A program made the position numbers and the translations under genes. Under the pieces are notes generated by a model. The model had not been told where the DNA came from. It did not search any database and saw only the letters and a program-made list of their open reading frames with translations. Below are positions 8,538-16,970 of a DNA stretch of 64,000 bases, piece after piece. Position 1 is the first letter of the stretch, and the number at the start of each line of letters is the position of its first letter. Source of the DNA: Actinoplanes philippinensis (GTDB lineage Bacteria > Actinomycetota > Actinomycetes > Mycobacteriales > Micromonosporaceae); assembly GCF_900113015.1 (NCBI RefSeq), contig NZ_FONV01000009.1, forward strand, positions 372,001 through 436,000. The letters run 5' to 3'.

Positions 8538-9122
8538 CTAGGAGCGCGTGCCCGCCACCGCAGCGCCTGAGAGCTGCGGGCTCTTGGCGAACTCCCGCAC
8601 GATCCGTTCACAGAAGGCCGGCAGGTCGTCGGGTGACCGGCTCGTGGTGATGTTGCCGTCGGTGACGACCGGCTCGTCGACCACCTCGGCTCCGGCGTTG
8701 CGCAGGTCGGTGCGAACACTGGGCCACGAGGTCAGCCGGCGCCCACGTGCGACGTCGGCCTCGACGAAGTTCCACGGGCCGTGACAGATCGACGCGACCG
8801 GCTTGCCCGACCGGACGAAATCCCGGACGAACCGCACCGCGGCGGGATCCATCCGCAGCTTGTCCGGGTTCACCGTCCCGCCCGGCAGCAGCAGCGCCTC
8901 GTAGTCGTCGACCGCCGCCTCGCCGACGAGCCGGTCGACCGGGAAGGCGCCGGCGTCGTCGAGGTCGTGGTCGCGGGCCTGGATCTCGCCGCCGCGGAGG
9001 GAGACCACGACGGTACGGGCGCCGGCGTCGTCCAGCGCTTTGCGCGGCTGTTCCAGTTCGACCCGTTCCACTCCGTCGGCGGCGAGGATAGCGATCCGGC
9101 GTCCGCTCAGCTCCGTGGCCAT
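8538..9122 (-). CDS. DJ-1/PfpI-family intracellular protease/amidase-like protein
   Basis: Product of 194 residues, full length for the family. The nucleophile elbow is in PVASICHGPWNFVEAD (Cys near 111, with adjacent His), preceded by the Glu-containing DGVERVEL near the N-terminus. Family members are glyoxalases, chaperones or deglycase-like stress proteins, so a role in reactive carbonyl defence is plausible. The start at 9122 is one base after the stop of the upstream formaldehyde-dehydrogenase-like gene, indicating one operon and translational coupling. That pairing supports carbonyl or aldehyde stress as the theme (inference). Confidence 0.9.
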   Translation of the reverse strand: MATELSGRRIAILAADGVERVELEQPRKALDDAGARTVVVSLRGGEIQARDHDLDDAGAFPVDRLVGEAAVDDYEALLLPGGTVNPDKLRMDPAAVRFVRDFVRSGKPVASICHGPWNFVEADVARGRRLTSWPSVRTDLRNAGAEVVDEPVVTDGNITTSRSPDDLPAFCERIVREFAKSPQLSGAAVAGTRS

Positions 9123-9123
9123 G

Positions 9124-10284
9124 TCAGGCACCCGCCCCCGCCATCGCCGGATGCAGGACGACCTTCGTCCAGCCGTCGTCGCGCTTGTCGAAGTGCTCGT
9201 AGGCCTCCGGCGCACTGTCGAGTGGCAGCTCGTGGCTGACGATGAACGACGGCTCGGCCTTGCCGCCGGCGATCAGGTCGCGCAGCTGCCGGTTGTATTT
9301 CTTGACAGGGGCCTGGCCGGTGCCGAGATGCTGGCCCTTGAACCAGAACATGCCGTAGTCGAAGGCGAGTTTACCCTGCTTCGCCAGCTCGTCACCGGCC
9401 CCCGGATCCTCGGGCACGAAGACGCCGACGTTGCCGATCCTGCCGGTGAAGCGCACCGAGGCGACCAGCCGGTTCATCGTCAGGTTGGCCTGCTCCCGGC
9501 CGTCGGGCTCGTGCGCCTGATAGCCGACGCACTCGCAGCCGTTGTCCGCCCCGAGCCCCATCGTCTGCTCGAGAACGGCCTGCACCGGGTCGACCGTCGA
9601 GTCGTCGATGGCGATCGCGCCGATCGCCTCGGCCAGCCGCAGGCGGTCGGGGTGCCGGTCGACGACCATCACCTTGCTCGCGCCCCGGATCGTCGCCGAC
9701 AGGGCGGCCATCAGACCGACCGGGCCGGCGCCGTAGATGACCGTCTGATCGCCGGGCCGCACACCGGCCATCTCGGTGGCGTGATAGCCGGTCGGGAAGA
9801 TGTCGGCGAGCATCACATAGTCGGTCTGGCGCTGCTCGGCGTCCTCCCCCAGCCGCAGACAGTTGAAGTCGCCCCACGGCACACGCAACAACTCGGCCTG
9901 CCCGCCGCCGTACGGGCCCATGTCGGCGAAGCCGTACGCGGCACCGGCCATCTTGGACTCAGGCTGGGCGGTCAGACAATAGTTCGTCAGCTGACGCTCG
10001 CAGTTCTTGCAATGCCCGCACGAGATGTTGAACGGCAGGACGACCCAGTCCCCCGCACGGATCTTGTCGACGCCGTCGCCGACCTCGACCACCTGCCCCA
10101 GATTCTCGTGCCCGAACCAGCGGCCGGGCTCGAAATCGGTGCGGCCCTCGTACATGTGCAGATCCGACCCACAGATGTTCGCCGACGTGATCCGCACCAG
10201 CACATCGGTCGGCCGCTCGATCCGCGCATCCGGAACATCCTTGACGCTGACCTTTCTCGGCCCCTCATAGACCACTGCTTTCAT
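9124..10284 (-). CDS. glutathione-independent formaldehyde dehydrogenase-like enzyme
   Basis: Zinc MDR enzyme of 386 residues. KVSVKDVPDARIERPTDVLV, ANICGSDLHMYEGRT and GHENLGQVVEVGDGV are hallmarks of the glutathione-independent formaldehyde dehydrogenase group. Structural zinc ligands lie in CGHCKNCERQLTNYC, and NAD binding in YGAGPVGLMAALSA. The ATG at 10284 follows AGGAG; the much longer open frame upstream has no coding character. Likely reaction is NAD-dependent oxidation or dismutation of formaldehyde or another small aldehyde. It shares an operon with the PfpI gene, and a paralogue lies 1.5 kb downstream. Confidence 0.9.
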   Translation of the reverse strand: MKAVVYEGPRKVSVKDVPDARIERPTDVLVRITSANICGSDLHMYEGRTDFEPGRWFGHENLGQVVEVGDGVDKIRAGDWVVLPFNISCGHCKNCERQLTNYCLTAQPESKMAGAAYGFADMGPYGGGQAELLRVPWGDFNCLRLGEDAEQRQTDYVMLADIFPTGYHATEMAGVRPGDQTVIYGAGPVGLMAALSATIRGASKVMVVDRHPDRLRLAEAIGAIAIDDSTVDPVQAVLEQTMGLGADNGCECVGYQAHEPDGREQANLTMNRLVASVRFTGRIGNVGVFVPEDPGAGDELAKQGKLAFDYGMFWFKGQHLGTGQAPVKKYNRQLRDLIAGGKAEPSFIVSHELPLDSAPEAYEHFDKRDDGWTKVVLHPAMAGAGA

Positions 10285-10780
10285 CACGATCTCCTCGTCT
10301 CGGGCTCTCGTTTCGCCCACGATCGGGCCTACGCTCTCTACTGAAAACACTCGACCGAACGCTGCGAGCAGATACGAGGTTCGCGCCGGTTCGGCCTCGG
10401 CGTGCCGGATCCAGCGCCCGCGACACACCGGCCCATCGGCGCCGCCGGCGACATCGCCGGCACCTTGATGACAATTCCGAACACACCCCGGCGCGGGAAA
10501 CGTCCATGACGCTCGGCCGGGCCGCAGCCGCGCATTTTCGTCAATATCTCCCGCCGCGACGAAATCTGCGCGCACTTCTGATTCTGCAGGCCGTTCCGGG
10601 TCATCACAGATCTTCCCGGTCGGCGGCGCCGGAAATGACATCTCCGCGCGAACTCAGGAGTCGGCGCACGCCGGAGACCTGGAGGCCGGACCGGAGCGGT
10701 CCGGGGCGACGCACGGCCTTTCCCCGGCCGGGCCACGGTCCTCGCGTGAACGGCTGCTCAAGTCCGGGCCGGGCCGGCCG
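10285..10780. other. 500-base divergent intergenic region
   Basis: No supported gene. It contains the promoters of the divergent dehydrogenase operon and the diguanylate cyclase gene. The central part is locally less GC-rich than its surroundings. I could not assign a consensus promoter or operator with confidence. Confidence 0.45.
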
Positions 10781-12292
10781 ATGGTGCAGATCATGAGAAC
10801 CGGCCGGCAACGTGGTGCCCGTGTGCACCGCAATCTGGTGCACGGCGGGTTCATCGTGCTGGTTCTCGTCGCGGTGGCCGCGTGGGCGTTCGGTGGACTG
10901 GCCGTACGACTCGGTGTGGTGGCAGTCATCGGTGCGATCCCGGCAGCCGGGATCGTCGTGGGAATGCGGATCAACCGGATCGTCAGCCGCACCTCCTGGT
11001 ATCTGCTGCTCGCGGCGTCGGCGCTGTTCACGATCTTCAACTACCTGTGGTTCGTACAGCTCGGTCTCGGCCGGGACGTCGGGGCCGCCGGGCCGGCGAA
11101 CCTGGTGCTCCAGGTCCTCGCCTACGGCAGCATCATGCTGTCGGCCTTGCAGGTGATCCGCAAACACAGTGAGGGTGACCGTGGCGGCATCATCGACGCG
11201 GCTCTGCTCGGCGTCGGCCTGATCACGCCGGTGTGGGAGTTCGTGCTGCGCCCCCACCTGCTCGGTCTGGAGGTGTCGGGCGCCAGCCAGGGGATCTATC
11301 TGCTGAAGATGCTGTTGCTGACGGGCACGCTGGGCGCGCTGCTGCGGATCGCCCGCACCGCCGGCACCGCCCGCACGTCGTTGATCTACTTCTTCATCAG
11401 CATCGGCGCGACCGTCGTCAGTGTGGTGTCGTCGTTGCTGTCGACCCGGCCGGGAAGTGACTACTACTCGCCGTTCGTGGATCTGTTCGCGATGATCGGC
11501 TATCTGGGACTGGCAGCGGCGGCGCTGCACCCGAGTTCCACCGAGTTCACGCAGCCCGCAGGGTGGCGCCGGAGCCGTCTCCGGCCGGTCCGGCTGTCGC
11601 ATCTCGGGCTGGTGCTGGCGATGGTGCCGGTCGTCGGCAGCATGCCCGCAATGGTCGGCGGCTCCACCGACAACATGCTGCTGACCTTCGGCACGCTGCT
11701 GGTGATCCCGCTGGTCGTCGCCCGCATCGGCCTGCTGATGGCGGAACGGGCCGCCGACCAGGAGACGCTGCGCTATCAGGCGCACCATGACGAGTTGACC
11801 GGGCTGGTCAACCGCCGCCGGTTCTTCGCCCTGCTGGAGGAGGCGGTCAGGTCCGGCGACGGGGTGGCGGTTCTCTACTGCGACCTCGACAGGTTCAAGG
11901 CGATCAATGACGTGTACGGCCACGAGGCGGGTGACGAGGTGCTGCGTGTCTTCGCCGACCGGCTGCGCGGCACGCTGCGCAGCGAGGACATCGCGGCCCG
12001 GATCGGCGGCGACGAGTTCCTGATCCTGGGCACCGGAACGACCGCCGGTGACGCGGACGCGCTGAGGCGCCGGATCGAGGACGCGACGGCGGCGCCGGCC
12101 GTGTGGCGAGGGCATGAACTGTCGTTCGGAGTGACCGTCGGCGCCGCTCACGGTGGTGGCGCGGACACGACCGCGGACGGGCTGATGTCGGCCGCCGACG
12201 CCGACATGTATCGGCGCAAGGCCGTACGGCGGGACTCGGTGCCTCAAGCCCCGCGCCACCCCACGGCGGCCGAGGCCTCTCGACGACCGTAG
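10781..12292 (+). CDS. membrane-bound diguanylate cyclase (GGDEF)
   Basis: Synthesises the second messenger c-di-GMP from GTP. The first 330 residues contain about eight to nine hydrophobic helices, forming an integral membrane sensor without a recognisable named domain. The C-terminal domain (about 330-485) has the GGDEF signature at residues 409-413. The inhibitory-site motif RSED lies exactly five residues before it, so the enzyme should be active and feedback-inhibited. Start choice is uncertain: ATG at 10781 or ATG at 10793, and no good ribosome binding site is visible. A second c-di-GMP protein lies at 46197-48704. Confidence 0.9.
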   Translation: MVQIMRTGRQRGARVHRNLVHGGFIVLVLVAVAAWAFGGLAVRLGVVAVIGAIPAAGIVVGMRINRIVSRTSWYLLLAASALFTIFNYLWFVQLGLGRDVGAAGPANLVLQVLAYGSIMLSALQVIRKHSEGDRGGIIDAALLGVGLITPVWEFVLRPHLLGLEVSGASQGIYLLKMLLLTGTLGALLRIARTAGTARTSLIYFFISIGATVVSVVSSLLSTRPGSDYYSPFVDLFAMIGYLGLAAAALHPSSTEFTQPAGWRRSRLRPVRLSHLGLVLAMVPVVGSMPAMVGGSTDNMLLTFGTLLVIPLVVARIGLLMAERAADQETLRYQAHHDELTGLVNRRRFFALLEEAVRSGDGVAVLYCDLDRFKAINDVYGHEAGDEVLRVFADRLRGTLRSEDIAARIGGDEFLILGTGTTAGDADALRRRIEDATAAPAVWRGHELSFGVTVGAAHGGGADTTADGLMSAADADMYRRKAVRRDSVPQAPRHPTAAEASRRP

Positions 12293-12389
12293 GCCGACGA
12301 TCGCTCCTGGCGGTGACCAGGGTGCCGGGCATCGGACGACGGCGGTGATGGCCGCCGCCCCATGCCGGGTCGACGAGGTTCCGCGTCCG

Positions 12390-12848
12390 TCACTCGTAGA
12401 TGTCGACGTTCATTTTCGGGTGCTGGCCGTCCGGAGATCCTTGGGTGAGGCAGGTCCATCCGGACGGCGGGTCGCAGGTGAATTCGTTGTCGGTGTAGGT
12501 ATCCGGATCATTCCAATAGATGACGACATCGCCATAGTCCGACGAATAGGTGACCGTGCCGCCGGTGCCGCCCTCGTCCTCGGTCGACGCCGTGGCCATA
12601 CGGCCGACTCCGTTGGCCGATATCGTGTACGGCGGATCTTGCGTCCATTCCCCGTCGATCACCTGGGAATGCTTGAGGGTCAGTTCATAACTGGTCCGGT
12701 TCTTGACGACGACTTTGGTGGTGTAGTCACCGGGAGAGGACGGTGCGGCGAATGCCGCGCTCGGCACCCCGGCGGCGAGCGTTCCGATCGTCAGTGCCGC
12801 AGCACCGGCGGCGCGCAGCTGCGAGGCACGGAGAGTGGGCAGGTTCAT
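12390..12848 (-). CDS. secreted aegerolysin/ET79-like small beta-sandwich protein
   Basis: Exported protein of 152 residues with a clear signal peptide (hydrophobic stretch to SAAFA-AP). The mature part (VVVKNRTSYELTLKHSQVIDG, EWTQDPPYTISANG, GGTVTYSSDYGDVVIYWNDP) resembles aegerolysin and the insecticidal crystal-like ET79 family: conserved Asn/Thr-rich strands, a W-PP turn and a YW-NP strand. Members bind membrane lipids and can form pores with partners. The C-terminal Cys pair (CDPPSGWTC) may form a disulfide. No MACPF partner is in the window. The family call is moderate; a generic secreted beta-sandwich is the alternative. Confidence 0.6.
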   Translation of the reverse strand: MNLPTLRASQLRAAGAAALTIGTLAAGVPSAAFAAPSSPGDYTTKVVVKNRTSYELTLKHSQVIDGEWTQDPPYTISANGVGRMATASTEDEGGTGGTVTYSSDYGDVVIYWNDPDTYTDNEFTCDPPSGWTCLTQGSPDGQHPKMNVDIYE

Positions 12849-13081
12849 ACGATCCTCCTGAATCGTTGGATTTCCGACCGCTGATTTCGGATGCGGCAGG
12901 CATCATCGGCAGGGCCGCTGCCCAGTATCACGGACAAGGATCGGACGCCCTGCCGAAATCGCAGAACTGGACGGGCCGTCCGAGATCGGTGCCGGCAGGC
13001 CACGGTGATCGCCATTATGCTCGGACCATTCCCGCCGAATCGAAGAGTCGGTCCATTGAGCGAAAGCGCTGGACGACCTAT

Positions 13082-14296
13082 TCAACGCTCCGTGGCCGCC
13101 CGCAGGAGCTCAGCGGCGAACGCGGCCGCACGTTCGATGTGCGGGAGGTGACCGCAGTCACCGTAGACGATCTCCCGATAGCTGCCACCGGCGCCCGCAT
13201 ACCGCTGCAGCACTGCGCGGGTCTGGCCGACCATGGGCTGCGGCGGAGCGACGTCGGCGCCGGGCCAGTCCGGCATCTCGCCGATCGAGCCGCGGTACGC
13301 CCGGTCGAGCAGCGACGTGTCCGACATGATCAGATCGCGGTCGCCGCGAATCCAGACGATCGGTGGTTTCGGCTCCGCGCCGGCCAGCGCGTCCGCGACA
13401 TCGAAGTGCTTGGGTGACATGGCGTTGAGCACGCCACGATCACCGGGCCCGAACCACGGCCAGTTGGTCGCCGGCCCGCTGTCACCCGGATAGTTGTCGT
13501 CGCCGACCTGGGCGCTGAGCATCGCCGTGAGCAGAAGCTCCTCGTCGTCGCCGAGTGATGCCGGGTCCGCCACGTACCAGGAGCGCAGCACCGACCGGGG
13601 GCTGGTCCGCGCCTCGGCGGTACGGTCGCCCGCATCGAGGCGGGCCACGAAGTCGGGATGAACGGTGCCGCCCCCGGTGCCGGCGAAGTCCGCGCTCGTC
13701 GGGGTTCCGTCGAGGTCGCGGGTGCCGCCGAAGCCGTACGGGCTCATCGGCGCCGCCAGCAGCACCGACGTGAACCGGCCCGGGTGGTCGGCGATCATCC
13801 GCATGACCACGCCGCAGCCCATCGCGTGCGCCGCCACCACCACCGGCCCGCCCCGCGGGAACAGCACACGGTCGTCGAGCAGCGCGGCCACGTCGTCGGC
13901 GAAGTCGCGCAGACCTCGGGTGGCGTCCACCGGCGCCGCCTCACTGCGGCCGTATCCGCGTAGGTGCGGGGCGACGACCCGCAGGCTGTCCGGGAGCCGG
14001 CGGATCAGCGGCAGCCAGGACTCCGCGGACGAGCAGTCGCCGTGCACCAGCAGGACCGGCACACCGTCCTCCGGTCCGCCGACTAGCACGTCATAGGTCA
14101 CGCCACGGGCCGGGCGAAGCCACTCGACATGTTCTTCGATCAGGCGTACGCCCAAGGCTGTGGGTCGGAATGTCTCGTCATGCCGGCGAGCCGCCACGAC
14201 ATACGTCTCGCCGGTCTCCGCCATCCGCGCCCGGATCGCGCGCTGACGTGCCCGGCGCCCCGAGTTGGCTGATCGGCCGTCGTCGACCATGGTCAT
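13082..14296 (-). CDS. alpha/beta hydrolase-fold protein with Ala in place of the nucleophile
   Basis: Product of about 404 residues; the start is uncertain (ATG 14296 or 14290, or upstream GTG 14344). A basic N-terminal segment (RARQRAIRARMAETGETYVVAARRHD) is a short motif found at the start of various actinobacterial proteins. The hydrolase fold follows: HGDCSSAESWLPLI (oxyanion loop), RGYGRSEA, GDRDLI (acid region) and CGHLPHIE (catalytic His). At the nucleophile elbow, where GHSMGG is expected, the sequence reads AAHAMGCG, with Ala158 encoded at 13823-13825. It may therefore be a non-catalytic or unusual hydrolase. No partner genes are evident. Confidence 0.78.
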   Translation of the reverse strand: MTMVDDGRSANSGRRARQRAIRARMAETGETYVVAARRHDETFRPTALGVRLIEEHVEWLRPARGVTYDVLVGGPEDGVPVLLVHGDCSSAESWLPLIRRLPDSLRVVAPHLRGYGRSEAAPVDATRGLRDFADDVAALLDDRVLFPRGGPVVVAAHAMGCGVVMRMIADHPGRFTSVLLAAPMSPYGFGGTRDLDGTPTSADFAGTGGGTVHPDFVARLDAGDRTAEARTSPRSVLRSWYVADPASLGDDEELLLTAMLSAQVGDDNYPGDSGPATNWPWFGPGDRGVLNAMSPKHFDVADALAGAEPKPPIVWIRGDRDLIMSDTSLLDRAYRGSIGEMPDWPGADVAPPQPMVGQTRAVLQRYAGAGGSYREIVYGDCGHLPHIERAAAFAAELLRAATER

Positions 14297-14574
14297 CTTC
14301 TTCCCGCGGATCACCCATGCCACCGCGCGGTCGAAAATGATCACGGAGGGGCTCCACGCTGCGTCATCGACGGCTTGTCCTCGGTCGTTCGGCGTGCTGA
14401 CGGCATGGGCGTCGAGCCGAACTCGGAGTCAGGCAGAGCGTGGCTGCCGCCGACGACTGTACCCGCCCGGCGGCGGAGGCGGGAGACCCGGTGTTTCGGG
14501 GTACGGACCGGAGAACTCGATCACCATCCCGCCGGTCCAGGTTCGACGCGGCGATCAAGCACGGGTATCGGCTG

Positions 14575-14871
14575 TCAGGGACGGCGTCTTGCGGACGCGA
14601 TCAGCGAGCCGCCGAGGCCGGGCATCAGCTTGGCCGGCCGGCGCCATTCCCGCCAACGGTCACCCAGTTGCCATCCGACATAGTTGGACCGGATTTCTGT
14701 CGTCTCGAATCCGGAGGCCTTCAGAAGCCGGCGCAGAGACTTCACCGTGAAAGGCCGGATGTGCGCGCTCAGATACGGGTGAAGGGCATCTGTTTGCCGC
14801 GGCGAAGCACCGAACAGGATACTAGCCATTCTCGAAGAGATGCCGGAAGCAATCGTGAGCCGGCCGGCCAA
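14575..14871 (-). pseudogene. C-terminal fragment of a SAM-dependent methyltransferase
   Basis: An open frame of 98 codons whose middle (LHPYLSAHIRPFTVKSLRRLLKASGFETTEI) and end (GLGGSLIASARR) match the C-terminal part of class I methyltransferases. There the helix of SLRRLL-ASGF precedes the last strand and the -ASARR end. The SAM-binding N-terminal half is absent upstream, where sequence loses coding character. It is probably a gene remnant; a small functional protein cannot be excluded. Confidence 0.45.
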
Positions 14872-15013
14872 GCCGCCCAGCAGGCTCGCGGAGCCGCTGC
14901 CAATTGCTGACGGCCTCCGGGCGGCAGGTGGACGCGCCGGCGGTGAACGCCGATGACCGATAGTTCCGGGATATGCCCGACGTGATCACTTTGTGCCGCC
15001 TAGTGTCGCTGGC

Positions 15014-15463
15014 ATGAAGGTGTGTTTTCGTCTGCTCGCGCCGGCGCTGAGTGCCGTCATCGTGTCGTTGATGGCGGCCACTCCGGCCCTGGCGATCGCA
15101 TCGGCTCGTGTGGCCAGGCTCTATGTCACCAACGATTCGTATTGCAGCCTGATCGGGGAAGGCTACGGCGGGACCATGCCTCTGGAATGGATCGACGACC
15201 CGACCGACGTCATCGCGGCCAACAGTTCCGGGGAAGGCATCGTCACCACGACGGCGAGCCGGCTGGACGCCAACGCCGTGTACCGGATCACCTGCGGCGG
15301 CTCGGATGCGGGGACGATCACCTGGTACATGCACGACAACGTGAACGCGCAGGAGGTCAGCTCCACCTACGACCTGGAAGGGAACGGCTTTCTCTGCGTC
15401 AGCAAGGACATCTCTGGCGATTCCGAAGCCAGGAGCTTCTCCTTCACACTGCGGGACTGCTGA
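15014..15463 (+). CDS. small secreted protein of unknown function
   Basis: Predicted product of 149 residues. The ATG at 15014 gives a typical signal peptide (MKVCFRLLAPALSAVIVSL, cleavage near TPALA-IAS). The mature part has four cysteines (SYCSL, RITCGG, FLCVSK, the terminal RDC), suggesting two disulfides and a beta-rich exported domain. No family is recognised. A small hairpin follows the stop (CCGCC-loop-GGCGG). It stands alone, flanked by gene remnants. Confidence 0.7.
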   Translation: MKVCFRLLAPALSAVIVSLMAATPALAIASARVARLYVTNDSYCSLIGEGYGGTMPLEWIDDPTDVIAANSSGEGIVTTTASRLDANAVYRITCGGSDAGTITWYMHDNVNAQEVSSTYDLEGNGFLCVSKDISGDSEARSFSFTLRDC

Positions 15464-15895
15464 CCGCCTCCAGGGCGGCAGCGCGTCATCGACCTCCCGG
15501 GCGGCCCGTAGACGATCGCCCTCCGGTCGCGGCGAGGACCCGGACCGGGCAGCATCGTGGCAGTGCCGGGTCGGGGCCTTCCCTCTTGATCAGGAACTCC
15601 GCTGCTCCGGTTTCCGTCTTCGAGGCGAACCCAGCCGGGTCGCACCAGTCACCGGATGTGCCGCCGGCGCCGTTGCGGCTGGTGTCTTTCAGGTACCGCT
15701 TGCCCACCACGGCCCGGACGGCGTCGCCGTAGTCGCTGGACTGTGCGCGTGGTGCAGAAGTTCGACACGCTGATCCCCACGCCGGGCGAGCCCGGCAACT
15801 GTCGCCCTCTCCGGCTGGAAAATTTCCGGGCTGATGTCCGAACCGGGCGTCTCCGTTCGAGGTCCAGGCGAGGATCACGAACGAAGGAGCCCACG
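15464..15895 (-). pseudogene. gap of 430 bases with a possible minus-strand gene remnant
   Basis: No intact gene. A minus-strand stretch around 15570-15760 has strong codon bias and a protein-like reading (DYGDAVRAVVGKRYLKDTS, then GDWCDPAGFASKTETG). It lies inside an open frame at 15486-15905. Upstream of it, coding-like sequence (SVSNFCTTRTVQ) sits in another frame, suggesting a frameshifted remnant. The family is not recognised. Confidence 0.3.
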
Positions 15896-16576
15896 ATGAC
15901 CGCACAGACCACTCCCACCGGCGGCGCTGCCGCCCGGCAGTGCTCGCCGGCCGCCCGGATCACCCGCTCGCTGCTCGGGTACGGCGTGATCGCCGGACCG
16001 TTCTACGTGACGGTGAGCCTGGCGCAGGCGCTGACCCGCGACGGGTTCCGGCTGGACAGGCACGCGTGGAGCCTGCTGGAGAACGGCAGCCTCGGCTGGA
16101 TCCAGATCACCAACCTGATCGTCACCGGTCTGATGACCGTCGCCGCGGCCGTCGGCCTGCGCCGGGCGATGACGGCCGGTCGCGGTCGCCGGTGGGCGCC
16201 GTCGCTGATCGCGGGGTACGGGGCGGGCATGCTGGGCGGCGCGGTGTTCACCGCCGACCCGGCCCAGGGTTTCCCGCTCGGCACACCGGAGGTCACCCCC
16301 GTGAGCTGGCACGGCATGCTGCACCTGGTGACCGGCGGGATCGGTTTCCTCTGCCTGATCGCCGCCTGCCTGGTGCTCGGCTCCCGCTTCGCCGGCGCCG
16401 GGCGGCCCGGTCTGGCCTGGTTCTCCCGGCTCACCGGTGTGGCGTTCCTGGCCGCCTTCGCCGGGATCGCCGGCGGCTCGCACGGGCCGGCCACTCTCGC
16501 CTTCGTCGCCGCGATCCTGCTCGTCTGGGCCTGGCTGGCGATCGTCTGCGTCCACTTCTCCCGCGCGGCGTCCTGA
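15896..16576 (+). CDS. DUF998-family integral membrane protein
   Basis: Membrane protein of 226 residues with six hydrophobic segments. The ATG at 15896 follows GAAGGAG. RSLLGYGVIAGPFYVTVSLAQALTRDGF and the internal GGAVFTADPAQGFPLGTP match DUF998, whose members have no established function. It is the first gene of a tight run with a DGPF/YCII protein (32 bases later) and an ECF42 sigma factor (overlapping). It is therefore likely part of that signalling unit or a regulated target. Confidence 0.85.
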   Translation: MTAQTTPTGGAAARQCSPAARITRSLLGYGVIAGPFYVTVSLAQALTRDGFRLDRHAWSLLENGSLGWIQITNLIVTGLMTVAAAVGLRRAMTAGRGRRWAPSLIAGYGAGMLGGAVFTADPAQGFPLGTPEVTPVSWHGMLHLVTGGIGFLCLIAACLVLGSRFAGAGRPGLAWFSRLTGVAFLAAFAGIAGGSHGPATLAFVAAILLVWAWLAIVCVHFSRAAS

Positions 16577-16607
16577 CGCGGCCACCCGTACCCGGAAGGA
16601 TCCGATC

Positions 16608-16970
16608 GTGCGATTCCTGATGATTCTGAAAGCCGCTCCGCCCGCGACCGAACCCCCGCCCGGCCTGATGGACGCGATCATGAAACTGGGCGCCGACGCC
16701 ACCGCCGCCGGGGCGCTGCTGGACACCGCGGGGCTCGCGCCGAGCGTCGCGGGCGCCAGGGTGTCGCTCGCCGACGGCCGGCTCAGCGTGACCGACGGCC
16801 CGTTCGCCGAGGCGAAGGAGACCATCAGCTACGCCCTGTACGAGGTGCGCTCCAGGCAGGAGGCGGTCGAGTGGGCGTCCCGGTTCCTCGCCGTGCACCG
16901 TGACATGTGGCCCGGCTGGGAGGGCGACACCGAGATCCTGAAGGTGTTCGGGCCCGAGGACTTCGCCTGA
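16608..16970 (+). CDS. YCII-related DGPF-domain protein
   Basis: A 120-residue single-domain protein. It starts MRFLMILKA (GTG start at 16608 with GGAAGGA upstream) and carries the diagnostic TDGPFAEAKETI segment, followed by YALYEVRSRQEAVEWA. DGPF proteins are the conserved genomic partners of ECF42 sigma factors and share the YCII ferredoxin-like fold; their biochemical role is unsettled. The stop overlaps the next start as TGATG, so it is coupled to the sigma factor. Confidence 0.93.
   Translation: MRFLMILKAAPPATEPPPGLMDAIMKLGADATAAGALLDTAGLAPSVAGARVSLADGRLSVTDGPFAEAKETISYALYEVRSRQEAVEWASRFLAVHRDMWPGWEGDTEILKVFGPEDFA

Noticed and set aside
10604..12259. A 551-codon minus-strand frame over the diguanylate cyclase gene
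   Set aside because: It mirrors a gene with intact GGDEF and membrane helices; the antisense translation has no domain and biased His/Gln/Arg composition.
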